DNA from: JABCZZ01 sp964454545
GTDB lineage: Bacteria; Pseudomonadota; Alphaproteobacteria; Rickettsiales; JABCZZ01
NCBI GenBank assembly: GCA_964454545.1
Contig: CAYVTI010000005.1
Coordinates: 1-64,000 of the forward strand
Direction of reading: 5' to 3'
Length of the DNA stretch: 64,000 bases
Positions 8,285-17,832 of this stretch are shown one piece after another. A program made the position numbers and the translations under genes. How positions within the stretch are numbered: position 1 is the first letter of the stretch; each line of letters begins with the position of its first letter. The notes beneath the pieces were generated by a model. It had not been told where the DNA came from. It did not search any database and saw nothing but the letters and a program-made list of their open reading frames with translations.

Positions 8285-9919
8285 TCATCTGCCCGCTGCT
8301 TTGGTGGAATTTTTATCCAGATTCGGGCCAGCCATAGTTACTTTTATGATGTCGCTCTGCGTATTGGCGGAATTTGCTTTTGTGTCGTCGCTTAGAACTG
8401 CTCTGATATCCTTATTTTCCGATATTATGCCCGGCAGATCGGAGTAGGTTATGTTATAAGCGGAAAAATGATTTTTCATACGCCTCGTAAATTCCTGCAC
8501 GTCTTCAGCGAGTTTTTCCTGGGACAGTTGTGACGGCGGCGTGGTCATATGCAGTTCTATCTCGGCCTGCACCTGGCGTTTATCCGTGGCTTTTGTGACT
8601 GCCAGCGGATCAATCAGGCTCCAGTGGAAGCTGTTTGCAAGCGCGAATGTCTCTATGCTTGCGGATAGATTTTCCACCAGTGACAGAACATCCAGTTCCT
8701 TTTTATTGATAAGCTGCGTCATGATCATGATGTCGCTATAGAGGCTTACGTTTTTGGGTAGCGTTTCTGCCCTCGCCTTGATTTTGGCCAAATCTGCATT
8801 CAGCGTTTTATGCTTGGTTTCCAGAGAGTCTATGGCCTGCTTTGCGCTGGCTATGCCTACCACACTCACGCCGATCCAGGCCAGAGCGGCCAATGTCCCC
8901 AGGATGCCGGAAAGTTTCACAGATTTTACGGCAAGAGCCATCCAGCGGAGCTTCTTGGTATAATTGGTATATAGGGGAAGTATAAGTTTGCGTTGTTTTA
9001 CGATATAAGATGAAATAACGACATCGCCAAAATTATCGCCCACCTGCGCCGCCTCAGTGAGAGATAGCAGGCTGGCGATTTCATAGGGCGTGAAAATATG
9101 ATGTTCGCCGGATTTGATATTTCTCGGATCAAGCACCTGCTTGATTTCATCGCCGCAAATAATGGTTATCGAAGTCTGCGACTGATCCTGCAGGCCGAGC
9201 CGCTTCAGGTATTCCATGGTATTGATAATTTCTTGCTCGATGTTGCCCGCCATCACACCGGGCGTGGGATCGCCGAACGGCTGTGCCATGCGTGTGAATA
9301 CCAATTTATCGCCACGCATGACAATTTGCCTGAAACCGCCTACCTTATGGTGGCTGACCAGTATTTGCCATTCGAGCGGCGACGCATCCTTACCGGTGCT
9401 TTTGAGGAGGGACTTTCTAATGGCTTTCATGAAGTTCTGAGCTTCAAGCGGCAACAGTCCCATGCCATTGAACGGGTTGGCGCGTTCCGTGGCGAACGCT
9501 ATCCATTTCTGAAGTATCTGGGTATTGGCCAGCGATACCATCATGTAATTCCAGTCCTTGCGACCAGTCTTTTCCCGATCCAGAATAATGAACCCCTTGA
9601 TATCGTCCGGCGAGAAGTCCTTCGTCAGCCTGCGGTTTATAATTTTTCCGACGCTGAATGAAGAAACAGGTGGCAAGGTCTGGCGGACATAGGACTGATC
9701 CATTATATCAAACAAGAGAGTGATGGGCACGTTGGGGGAATTCGAGAGCGCCTCCTCGAATCCTTTCACGTTCACCGGATCGGGAGATTGCGCAAACAGT
9801 CTCCTTACGACAGCGCCGCTTTGTATCTGCACCAGGACAGCGCCTTCATCCCCTATCATGAGAACGAAATGCCCGCGGCCGGATGATTTGCTTTTTGATG
9901 TTTTCGAGCGCGCTGCCAT
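8285..9919 (-). CDS. PilM-PilN (GspL)-like fusion protein
   Basis: The 544-residue protein has a large cytoplasmic region (about 1-320), a single membrane helix at about 337-357, a coiled-coil segment (about 358-395) and a periplasmic domain to the end. The soluble part begins GHFVLMIGDEGAVLVQIQSG, resembling the first strands of actin-like PilM or the cytoplasmic domain of GspL; the C-terminal half looks like PilN. One polypeptide therefore appears to carry the roles split between PilM and PilN in type IV pili, as in GspL of type II secretion. Its start overlaps the stop of the GspF-like gene (TAATG). The actin-like fold is inferred and should be tested by structure prediction. Confidence 0.58.
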   Translation of the reverse strand: MAARSKTSKSKSSGRGHFVLMIGDEGAVLVQIQSGAVVRRLFAQSPDPVNVKGFEEALSNSPNVPITLLFDIMDQSYVRQTLPPVSSFSVGKIINRRLTKDFSPDDIKGFIILDREKTGRKDWNYMMVSLANTQILQKWIAFATERANPFNGMGLLPLEAQNFMKAIRKSLLKSTGKDASPLEWQILVSHHKVGGFRQIVMRGDKLVFTRMAQPFGDPTPGVMAGNIEQEIINTMEYLKRLGLQDQSQTSITIICGDEIKQVLDPRNIKSGEHHIFTPYEIASLLSLTEAAQVGDNFGDVVISSYIVKQRKLILPLYTNYTKKLRWMALAVKSVKLSGILGTLAALAWIGVSVVGIASAKQAIDSLETKHKTLNADLAKIKARAETLPKNVSLYSDIMIMTQLINKKELDVLSLVENLSASIETFALANSFHWSLIDPLAVTKATDKRQVQAEIELHMTTPPSQLSQEKLAEDVQEFTRRMKNHFSAYNITYSDLPGIISENKDIRAVLSDDTKANSANTQSDIIKVTMAGPNLDKNSTKAAGR

Positions 9920-11121
9920 TACAGATTCATTTTACTGAAGGATTGATATAGCGGGCCGAACACCGCAGCGATGACCCAGAATATAAGCGCGCCCATCACG
10001 ATGGTAAGCACGGGCTGAATCATGCCCACCACGTTTTCGACGGCGTCATTTATTTCACGCTCATAGAAGAAATTGATATTTGCAAGCGATTCAGACATGT
10101 TGCCGCTATCTTCCCCGATTTTGAACATGCGCACCACCAGGCTTGGAAACTGGTTCGACATGCGCATGGAAGAGGTAAGGGACATGCCTTCCGACACGCT
10201 GCGGGTCATGGTGTCGATGGATTCCTTCAATACCCTGTTTGCCACCACGTTCTTGGCGGCCTGCAGCGATTCAAGTATCCCTATGCCGCTATTGAACAGC
10301 ACCGAGAAGAAGTGGGTGAAACGCGCAAGGTTTATCTTACGGCTGACCTCTCCCAGTATAGGAAGCTTCAGAATAAAGCCATCCACCCGGTAGGCGAAAT
10401 CTTCCGAGGTGCGGTAGAAGATGGCGAAAGTGATAATGCCTATGATCGGCAGGCCGAAGATGATATACCAGTAATTAACGAACGCGTCCGAAACCGCGAT
10501 AAGCGCCCGCGTGTGCAGGGGAAGAACAAACCCTTGCGCTGTCATGAAAGCGATGAGTTTGGGCACCACGAAGGTCATAAGCGCCGTGATTACGCCGCTC
10601 ATGACGAGCAATAGGGCAATAGGATAGCGTATCGCCTTTTTTACTTTCCGGCGCAGGTCGTTCGTCCATTTCAGATGCTCGGCGATGTGCAGGAACGACT
10701 CGGAAAAGTTTCCGGTCTTTTCACCGGAAGCGATCAACCCGACAAATACTTCGTTAAAAATGTGCGGATAATGGGCTAACGCTTTGGATAGCACTTCGCC
10801 ATTCTTTACGTATTCGTGCACCCCGGTCATGACATTCTTCAAGGTATTGGAGTCCGTTGTGTCGCGCACATCCGCTATGGCGTCAAGAAGCGATACGCCG
10901 GCGCGCCCCAACTGCTCCAGGTGCAGGCAGCACACGATCATATCCTGGATTTTTACTTTGCCGGAACTGCTGCCTTTTTTCTCGCGCAGCTCTTTGAAAT
11001 GGACCAGATCGAGGCCTATCTGTTTGAGGCGATCCTCAAGATCCACATCATTTTCCGCCGTCACTACGCCTTTTATCGTCCGTCCTATTTCATTAACAGC
11101 GGCATATCTGTAATAGGGCAT
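9919..11121 (-). CDS. Type II secretion/type IV pilus platform protein, GspF/PilC family
   Basis: A 400-residue polytopic platform protein with two T2SSF domains. The first has HLEQLGRAGVSLLDAI and GLIASGEKTGNFSESF; the second has ARFTHFFSVLFNSGIGILES and MFKIGEDSGNMSESL. The repeated (A/K)xGE(K/D)xGN motifs are the family hallmark. Membrane helices lie near 170-190, 220-240 and 370-392. The N-terminal MPYYRYAAVNEIGRTIKG is the typical start of PilC/GspF. In pili and secretion systems this protein passes ATPase motion to pilin extraction. It leads a tightly packed run of four genes, but no assembly ATPase, secretin or prepilin peptidase is encoded nearby. Confidence 0.92.
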   Translation of the reverse strand: MPYYRYAAVNEIGRTIKGVVTAENDVDLEDRLKQIGLDLVHFKELREKKGSSSGKVKIQDMIVCCLHLEQLGRAGVSLLDAIADVRDTTDSNTLKNVMTGVHEYVKNGEVLSKALAHYPHIFNEVFVGLIASGEKTGNFSESFLHIAEHLKWTNDLRRKVKKAIRYPIALLLVMSGVITALMTFVVPKLIAFMTAQGFVLPLHTRALIAVSDAFVNYWYIIFGLPIIGIITFAIFYRTSEDFAYRVDGFILKLPILGEVSRKINLARFTHFFSVLFNSGIGILESLQAAKNVVANRVLKESIDTMTRSVSEGMSLTSSMRMSNQFPSLVVRMFKIGEDSGNMSESLANINFFYEREINDAVENVVGMIQPVLTIVMGALIFWVIAAVFGPLYQSFSKMNL

Positions 11122-11361
11122 ATCCTGGCCTTAATTCCTTGACTCTTCAGTTGCTTCGAGCCGCACGGCGTTGCTGCAGAAACCATGTGAATTATGCGGC
11201 AAATTAAGATTTTGTTCAATGATTAAATATGTTAATATCATATTAGCGCCTTACTATACTAAGGTAATGCGTGGTTTGGCAAATCATGATTTGATCTGCC
11301 AGTATAAATCTTATGCGTGCGATGTTGGCAAGACACATGGAATAGGCCGGAAGAGGCATAT

Positions 11362-11637
11362 TTGAAGAAGAAGCTGCTGATACTCGTTTTTCTTTGCATC
11401 TGCGGATGCAGGCCGGTGGAATTGTGGTTTTCCGAACCGGAAGGACCGCCGGAATTCAGGCTGGGATGGGAAGACGGATGCGACACCGGCCTTTCGGCGC
11501 AGGACAGCGGTTATATGTACCGCGCGGTTTATGGCTACAAGCGGCGTCCCGAAATGGTGGACAACGAGCAGTATAAGAACGGGTGGAATGAAGGATTCAG
11601 CTACTGTCGTTTCAGCGCCGCATCTTTGCTGGACTAG
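11362..11637 (+). CDS. Small lipoprotein, tandem copy 1
   Basis: A 91-residue predicted lipoprotein of unknown function. I place the start at a TTG (11362), giving an MKKKLLILVFLC signal sequence and a lipobox ending in Cys16 (ICGC). A longer frame opening at 11317 would bury this signal sequence. A purine-rich GGAAGAGG lies a few bases upstream. The mature part carries GWEDGCDTGLSAQDSGYMYR and a region with conserved Tyr, Lys and Cys. It is duplicated 300 bp downstream with nearly identical DNA. It is transcribed away from the pilus-platform run; no functional link is shown. Confidence 0.72.
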   Translation: MKKKLLILVFLCICGCRPVELWFSEPEGPPEFRLGWEDGCDTGLSAQDSGYMYRAVYGYKRRPEMVDNEQYKNGWNEGFSYCRFSAASLLD

Positions 11638-11912
11638 GGTGTATCTTAAGGAGGACGTGTTCTGAACCGAAAATTGCTGTTGATAGTGTTGTTGTGTCTC
11701 TCCGGATGCAGGCCGGTGGAATTGTGGTGGTCACGGCCGGAAGGGCCGCCTGAATACACGGCCGGATGGGAAGACGGATGCGACACCGGCCTTTCGGCGC
11801 AGGACAGCGGTTATATGTACCGTGCGGTTTATGGCTACAAGCGGCGTCCTGAAATGATGGACAACGAGCAATATAAGAACGGGTGGACTGAAGGCTTCAG
11901 TTATTGCCGTTT
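11402..11912 (+). repeat. Tandem duplication (300-bp offset) of a lipoprotein gene
   Basis: Blocks at about 11402-11612 and 11702-11912 align without gaps at an offset of exactly 300 bp. The stretch from GGGAAGACGG onward (11467 and 11767) differs at only a handful of bases over about 118 bp. The duplicated unit includes its own ribosome-binding region and start, so both copies are probably translated. Confidence 0.9.
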
Positions 11913-11931
11913 CACTGCCGCCAGCAGATAA
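11662..11931 (+). CDS. Small lipoprotein, tandem copy 2
   Basis: An 89-residue paralogue of the preceding lipoprotein with a cleaner lipobox (LSGC). The best start is a rare CTG at 11662, seven bases after a perfect AAGGAGG (11648-11654); it corresponds to the TTG start of copy 1. A TTG at 11674 would leave too short a signal peptide and poor spacing. In the 40-codon core from GWEDG onward, four codons differ between the copies and only one changes the residue (Val to Met). No known function. The downstream nadK gene lies 46 bp further on. Confidence 0.72.
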   Translation: MNRKLLLIVLLCLSGCRPVELWWSRPEGPPEYTAGWEDGCDTGLSAQDSGYMYRAVYGYKRRPEMMDNEQYKNGWTEGFSYCRFTAASR

Positions 11932-11977
11932 TGCATGATTTATAAGAATTATGTGGTAGGTTGTCTGTAAATACCCA

Positions 11978-12787
11978 ATGCATAGACGACATATGAATGA
12001 ACCGTTGCAGATAGCCTGTGTGGCTGATACCACCAAGGTAGCTCAGGAAGCGTATCTTGAAATCGCCAGCCAGTATAAGCTCGTCGATGTGACGCAGAAA
12101 CGGCGCGGAGCTTCCGGCAGTACCGCGGATGTCATAGTAGTGCTGGGCGGGGATGGCTTCATGCTCCAGACCATGCACCAGTATATGGCGCGCAACATAC
12201 CTTTTTACGGGATGAATTGCGGCACGGTCGGCTTTCTGATGAATACCTATTCTTCCAGCAATCTTATTCAGAGGATTCAGGAAGCGCGCAGCCACATACT
12301 GCACCCGCTCAGCATGTATGCCCGCAATGTCCAGGGCAAGACCTATGAAATGCTGGCTATCAACGAAGTATCCATTTTCCGCCAGAGCAGGCAAGCCGCG
12401 AAGCTTCGGATAACGGTGGATCACGTAGTGCGGATCGCCGAAATGATCGCGGACGGTATACTGGTTTCCACTCCGGCAGGCAGCACGGCCTATAACAGTT
12501 CAGCGGGCGGGCAGATCATACCGCTGGGGGCCAACATACTGGCGCTTACTCCGTTGTCGCCGTTGCGTCCGCGCCGCTGGCGGGGCGCGCTGCTGCATCA
12601 TAACTCCTCGGTCATGTTTGAAAATCTTGATCCCGCAAAGCGTCCGGTCAACGCGGTTGCCGACTTTACCGAAGTGCGCGACGTGGTTTCAGTTGCCGTG
12701 CATGAGGATCAGAAAACCAGGATCAATTTATTGTTCGACGCGGAACATAATCTCGAAGAGCGGATTATAAAAGAGCAGTTTATGTAG
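11978..12787 (+). CDS. nadK: NAD kinase
   Basis: A cytoplasmic ATP-NAD kinase that phosphorylates NAD to NADP. The GGDG motif is at residues 57-60 (VLGGDGFMLQ), NCGTVGFLMN follows about 25 residues later, and DGILVSTPAGSTAYN forms the conserved NAD-binding loop. The 269-residue length is slightly above the usual alphaproteobacterial size. The start is uncertain: an ATG at 11993 gives MNEPLQIACVAD and may be the true one; neither ATG has a strong ribosome-binding site. nadK and nadE (23084) are both in this window but not adjacent. Confidence 0.93.
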   Translation: MHRRHMNEPLQIACVADTTKVAQEAYLEIASQYKLVDVTQKRRGASGSTADVIVVLGGDGFMLQTMHQYMARNIPFYGMNCGTVGFLMNTYSSSNLIQRIQEARSHILHPLSMYARNVQGKTYEMLAINEVSIFRQSRQAAKLRITVDHVVRIAEMIADGILVSTPAGSTAYNSSAGGQIIPLGANILALTPLSPLRPRRWRGALLHHNSSVMFENLDPAKRPVNAVADFTEVRDVVSVAVHEDQKTRINLLFDAEHNLEERIIKEQFM

Positions 12788-12820
12788 GGAGTGGGGAAAA
12801 GGGTTTTATATTCCTTGTCC

Positions 12821-13821
<1,001 letters not shown>

Positions 13822-13825
<4 letters not shown>

Positions 13826-14463
13826 GCAAGTTTTGCCTTCAGGAATGCGCTTACGATATCCATGCCTTCGGGATCGATTCCGTGTCCCAGACCAGGCCGC
13901 CTGTGGGCTTCTACTTCAATGCCCTCATGCTTCAGCGCCGCTTCCGCGAGCGCCATTGCGCCGAAGGGCACGATATTATCCTGATCGCCGTGCACGAGGC
14001 AGACCGGAGGTTTGCTGATGATGCCTTCCTCGCCGATAAGCGATCCGGAAAAGCCGGCGACAGCCGCGCATGCCTCCGGGCGGCGCAGCGCTGTGTAAAG
14101 CGCCATCATCGTGCCTTGCGAAAAACCGATGAAAGCCAGCTTGCTGTCATCCAGATCAAAGCGCTTCAATTGCGAATTAAGGAAGAGATTTAAGAACGGC
14201 ATGACTTCCTGCGCGCCCTTGAGCATGGTTTTAGGCGACCAGTCGCGCAGGGAGAACCATTGGCGGCCGAAGGGGGAGATTTCGCAAGGGTAGGGAGCGT
14301 AGGGCGCGATAAAATGGGCATGCGGCAATGTCTTCGCGAGCATGGGGGCAAGGCTTATGAGATCGTTTCCGTCGGCGCCGTATCCATGCAGCATGATAAT
14401 AAGATGTTTGGGCTTACCCGAAGAAGGCGCAAATTCCGGGCCGGATAAAGTGATATGTTCCAT
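13822..14463 (-). CDS. Phospholipase/carboxylesterase family alpha/beta hydrolase
   Basis: A 213-residue serine hydrolase of the carboxylesterase/thioesterase (YpfH, acyl-protein thioesterase-like) group. It has an oxyanion-hole HGYGADGND at 26-34, the nucleophile Ser115 in GFSQG, an acid in VHGDQDNIVPF near 160 and the catalytic His in GLGHGID near 197. No signal peptide, so it is cytoplasmic. The natural ester is unknown. It is the first gene of the pair with hemB, coupled by a four-base overlap; a role in haem synthesis is not implied by the enzyme family. Confidence 0.88.
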
Positions 14464-14676
14464 AGTTTTTCAGAGCATGTCCTGATGGTGTTATGCATTC
14501 TGGTCTACTGATTACCGGATATCATGAAAATACACAATGAATACCTTGGCCAGCCTGGCGATAGAGAATAAAAGGATTCTATTAAGGGGAAATATTTATT
14601 ATATGCAATGCATTAATGAAATATTAACCTGTGATTTAATTCAAGTATTTTCCGGAAATCGTGTTATAATAAAAAG

Positions 14677-15570
14677 TTGGATATTTTTACCCATGATCCT
14701 ATGGCCTCAGAGGTTGCAGTTCAAAAAACTAAAAAAGTCGGATTCCTGCTTACTTTTGCGGAAGTGGCGCTGGGGTTTATCATCGTTGGCCTTTGCATAG
14801 GACTGGTGTTCTGCGGCGCGGAAGTTATAAAAATATCGAAACTCAGGGCGCAGATGAGCCAGATAGCGCATTTTGATGAAGCCATTGCCCAATTTTATGA
14901 GAAGTATGAAGGCTTGCCGGGAGATCTTCTGGCCGCCAAGGCGGAGCGCGAAGGACTGGTGACGGGGGATGGCACGCCGAGCCATAGCGACGGCGATGGG
15001 AAGATATCTCCGTGCAATCCGGGCTGGCAGTATCACATAGGGTGTGAAACCGCGTTGTTCTGGGCGCAGCTTGCAAGCGCCGGGTTCATCTCCGGGAATT
15101 ACACCGCCGACAGCAGGCTCGCGGATGAACGCCTTGATAAGGTCAGCGTGACGATGGCTCCTTATCTGCCGGTGTCTCCTATTGATGACGGCGTCTATAT
15201 CACGGTATGGAATTCCGACGAGATGCAGCCTTCGCCTGAGCCGAGGCTACCTTATGGCAATTATTTTGAAGTCACGCGGATTGCCGGCGTGCACAAGGAA
15301 AGGATCAAGGAAAATACGGGCGCCCTGTCTCCGCTTGAGGCGCGCGCGATCGACAACAAGATGGATGACGGATCGCCCTGGAGCGGGCGCATAAAGGTAA
15401 ACGGCAACACCTCCTGGCCGGACGATACCTGGGGAATGCTGTCAAGGGCGGGGGCGACCAACTGCGTCTATCTGGATCACACCTATAACAACCGTAATTA
15501 TTTCCTCGCGCACCGTCCTTTGTGCCATCTGGCAATCGCGTTTACCTGCTGTGAGAACAAGGATAGGTAG
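14677..15570 (+). CDS. Type IV prepilin-like protein with atypical processing site
   Basis: The 297-residue protein has a short charged leader, then GFLLTFAEVALGFIIVGLCI and ISKLRAQMSQIAHFDEAI, which align with the N-terminal helix of type IV pilins and pseudopilins. It also has the KYEGLPGD motif frequent in this group. The canonical G|FTLIE site reads G|FLLTFAE, so the conserved Glu would fall at position +7, not +5, unless cleavage happens elsewhere. A start at 14701 is also possible. The C-terminal half contains several Cys and a WNNDEM-like region but no clear fold. It could be a minor pilin serving the platform proteins at 6644-11121. Confidence 0.66.
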   Translation: MDIFTHDPMASEVAVQKTKKVGFLLTFAEVALGFIIVGLCIGLVFCGAEVIKISKLRAQMSQIAHFDEAIAQFYEKYEGLPGDLLAAKAEREGLVTGDGTPSHSDGDGKISPCNPGWQYHIGCETALFWAQLASAGFISGNYTADSRLADERLDKVSVTMAPYLPVSPIDDGVYITVWNSDEMQPSPEPRLPYGNYFEVTRIAGVHKERIKENTGALSPLEARAIDNKMDDGSPWSGRIKVNGNTSWPDDTWGMLSRAGATNCVYLDHTYNNRNYFLAHRPLCHLAIAFTCCENKDR

Positions 15571-15579
15571 AAGATAGTG

Positions 15580-15627
15580 GAAGTCAGGAATACGAGAACT
15601 TAATTTCCCGGCTTCCTGATTTCTTAC
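15580..15627 (+). terminator. Probable terminator after the prepilin-like gene
   Basis: An 11-bp inverted repeat (GAAGTCAGGAA at 15580-15590 against TTCCTGATTTC at 15613-15623, with one G-U pair) begins 9 bp after the stop codon and is followed by TTACC. The loop is long (22 nt) and the U tract weak, so confidence is moderate. Confidence 0.4.
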
Positions 15628-15696
15628 CCCTCCGCTTGCATCACTGTTGTTTTGCCACTATAACGCAGGGATAGTTGACTGAAGTGTATATTCGCC

Positions 15697-16803
15697 ATGA
15701 TGCGCCTTACCTTTACCCTGTCCATGTACATAGGCAGAAAATTTCTGAACAGCATTGCGCTGGCTTTCGCAGGCATGCTGGTGATCGTGGCGCTTGGCGA
15801 TCTGGTCGAGCTGATACGGCGCACTGCCGATGTGAAAGCGAGCGCAGCGGTCATCATGGAAATGCTTTTTCTCAAATTGCCGGAGACCGGGATACAGATC
15901 CTGCCTTTCGCGATCCTGATTGGGGGGATGGTGGCGCTCACCGGCCTCACAAGAACCAATGAGCTTGTGGTGACAAGGGCGGCGGGCGTCTCCGTCTGGC
16001 AGTTCCTCATGCCCGCGCTCATTCTTGTGCTCTTCATAGGCATAGTCTTCGTGACCGTTTTCAATCCGATATCCGCAGCCATGCTTTCGCGCTTTGAGCA
16101 GCTCGAGGCAGAGTATATCACCGGTAAAACCAGCATGCTTTCCGTGTCTTCCACGGGACTCTGGATCCGGCAGGTGGAGCATGACGGTGGAAAGGTGAAA
16201 GAGCATATATTCCATGCCACCAAGGTGGAACAGGACGGCATGAAGCTGTCGGAAGTGATTGTGTTCAGCCTGGGGGATAACAGTAAATTCATAGGCCGCC
16301 TGGATGCCGCCTATGCCACTCTGGAGAAGAAACAGTGGCATCTGCACGATGTCATCATCAATGAACCGGGGCATGTGCCTACCCATGCGGACGATGTGCT
16401 GCTTAAGACCGATCTTACCATGGGCCAGATACAAAACAGCTTCGCTTCGCCAGTGACGCTTTCCTTCTGGCGGCTTCCGGCGTTCATCCGGACGCTTGAG
16501 AAAGCGGGTTTTTCGGCGATACACCACCGCATGTACTGGCATGCCCTGCTTTCCAGCCCCATATTGCTCTGCGCGATGATTCTGGTGGCGGCGGTGTTTT
16601 CGTTGCGTCTGCCGCGGCGCGGCGGAGTAACGCTGCTCATCGTTGCCGGGGTGGTGATGGGGTTCCTCGTGCATTTCCTCACCAACCTGGTGTATGCGTT
16701 CGGGCAGTCCGGCGAGATACCGGTGATACTTGCCGCATGGGCGCCCGCGACGATTGCCCTTATGGTGGGGGGTGGGCTGCTACTGCATTTTGAAGATGGG
16801 TAG
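15697..16803 (+). CDS. lptG: LPS export ABC transporter permease LptG
   Basis: A 368-residue YjgP/YjgQ-family permease. LptF and LptG with the ATPase LptB2 extract lipopolysaccharide from the inner membrane and push it along LptC-LptA to the surface. It opens with TLSMYIGRKFLNSI and has three N-terminal helices, a periplasmic jellyroll-like domain from about residue 125 to 265 (STGLWIRQVEHDG), and three C-terminal helices including SPILLCAMILVAAVFSLR. The YIGR start and SPI motif favour LptG over LptF. Its usual partner lptF is not adjacent. A tandem ATG ATG at 15697 leaves a one-codon uncertainty. Confidence 0.9.
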   Translation: MMRLTFTLSMYIGRKFLNSIALAFAGMLVIVALGDLVELIRRTADVKASAAVIMEMLFLKLPETGIQILPFAILIGGMVALTGLTRTNELVVTRAAGVSVWQFLMPALILVLFIGIVFVTVFNPISAAMLSRFEQLEAEYITGKTSMLSVSSTGLWIRQVEHDGGKVKEHIFHATKVEQDGMKLSEVIVFSLGDNSKFIGRLDAAYATLEKKQWHLHDVIINEPGHVPTHADDVLLKTDLTMGQIQNSFASPVTLSFWRLPAFIRTLEKAGFSAIHHRMYWHALLSSPILLCAMILVAAVFSLRLPRRGGVTLLIVAGVVMGFLVHFLTNLVYAFGQSGEIPVILAAWAPATIALMVGGGLLLHFEDG

Positions 16804-16876
16804 AGTTAATTATGGGGCGCGCTGCCCCCGATTTCATTACGTGAAATCTTCCCCACGATAAATAACCATACGTTTT

Positions 16877-16979
16877 CCGTCATTGCGAGGACGGCCGCAG
16901 GCCGAAGAAGCAATCCGGTTCTTTCAATAAGATAGGGTTCTGGATTGCTTCGCTCCCGATAGTTGCTCGCAATGACGGA
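16877..16979. repeat. Palindromic repetitive element, intergenic copy
   Basis: Terminal inverted repeats CCGTCATTGCGAG (16877-16889) and CTCGCAATGACGG (16967-16979) match perfectly over 13 bp. An inner pair GAAGCAATCC / GGATTGCTTC also matches perfectly. It lies between the convergent ends of lptG and the MoeB-like gene. A second copy lies inside the pilin gene at 26818-26904. Such elements are known as interspersed palindromic repeats in several proteobacteria. Confidence 0.9.
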
Positions 16980-17005
16980 ATGTATTTTTATCTGCTGAGA
17001 TGATT

Positions 17006-17755
17006 CTAGCCGCTGCAGCATTCGCATTCCGAATCGCGTATGATGCGTGTTTTCCGTACGGTGAAGGTAAGGGCATCGAGCAGCAATACGTTGCCTGCAA
17101 GCGATTCGCCGATACCGAGCAGCTCCTTTATTACTTCCATCGCCTGCATGCTGCCGATCGTCCCGGTGAGAGCGCCCAGCACGCCGACATCGCGGCAACC
17201 GCGCTCATCGCCGGGATTGCTGCCCACAAAACAGCGGTAACAGGGATATGCGCCGCCGAGATAGGATTTGAACGCCATAACCTGCCCTTCATACCCCCTT
17301 ACCGCGCCTGATACGAGGGGTTTGCGCCCGTGGCGGCAGGCGGCGTTTACCGCGAAGCGCGTGGCGAAGTTGTCGCTGCCGTCGGCCACGATATCGTAAT
17401 TCCGTATGATAGCTGTAGCATTCGAGGTATCTATTTTCTGCGGATATAGGGTTACATTCACTTCCGGGTTCATCTCATATACACGGTCCCTGGCTGCCTC
17501 CACCTTCAGGCGGTTGATGTCCCCGGTTTCAAAGAGCGTCTGACGCTGCAGGTTGGAGAGTTCGACGCGATCATAATCCACGATACCTATGTGACCGATG
17601 CCAGCTGCCGCCAGACAGGAAATCACCGGCGAGCCCAGCCCGCCCGCGCCGATAACCAGCACGTGCGCGTGCTGTAGTTTTTCCTGCCCCTCCCTGCCGA
17701 TTCCTGCAAGGGAGATGTTTCTGGCGTAGCGGCGTAATTGTTCTTCTGTAAGCAT
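17006..17755 (-). CDS. MoeB/ThiF-family adenylyltransferase (E1-like)
   Basis: A 249-residue E1-like enzyme that adenylates the C-terminal Gly-Gly of a ubiquitin-fold sulfur carrier (MoaD or ThiS). It has a nucleotide-binding VLVIGAGGLGSPV near 28-40, the VELSNLQRQ segment, DGSDNFATRF, and Zn ligands CYRC and CECC. No rhodanese domain is fused. I start it at an ATG (17755) giving MLTEEQLRRYARNISL, typical of MoeB/ThiF; the longer frame to 17824 would run through an inverted repeat. No molybdopterin or thiamine gene is adjacent, so the carrier cannot be named. Confidence 0.88.
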   Translation of the reverse strand: MLTEEQLRRYARNISLAGIGREGQEKLQHAHVLVIGAGGLGSPVISCLAAAGIGHIGIVDYDRVELSNLQRQTLFETGDINRLKVEAARDRVYEMNPEVNVTLYPQKIDTSNATAIIRNYDIVADGSDNFATRFAVNAACRHGRKPLVSGAVRGYEGQVMAFKSYLGGAYPCYRCFVGSNPGDERGCRDVGVLGALTGTIGSMQAMEVIKELLGIGESLAGNVLLLDALTFTVRKTRIIRDSECECCSG

Positions 17756-17762
17756 AACGATC

Positions 17763-17832
17763 AGAGTTGAGAGCTGGGTGACGAGAGTTGAGCGAAGATA
17801 TATTCGACTTTCAACTCTGCCCACTCAACTCT
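17763..17832. terminator. Inverted-repeat hairpin after ftsA
   Basis: AGAGTTGAG at 17763 pairs with CTCAACTCT ending at 17832, and an inner AGAGTTGA (17784) pairs with TCAACTCT (17811). The structure fills the gap between ftsA and the following same-strand gene. It starts right at the ftsA stop codon. There is no clear U tract, so it may act as a weak or Rho-assisted terminator or an mRNA-stabilising stem. Confidence 0.4.

Noticed and set aside
12788..12820. Terminator between nadK and hemB from the GGGA/TCCC-rich sequence
   Set aside because: Pairing is imperfect when aligned base by base and no clear stem with a U tract results.
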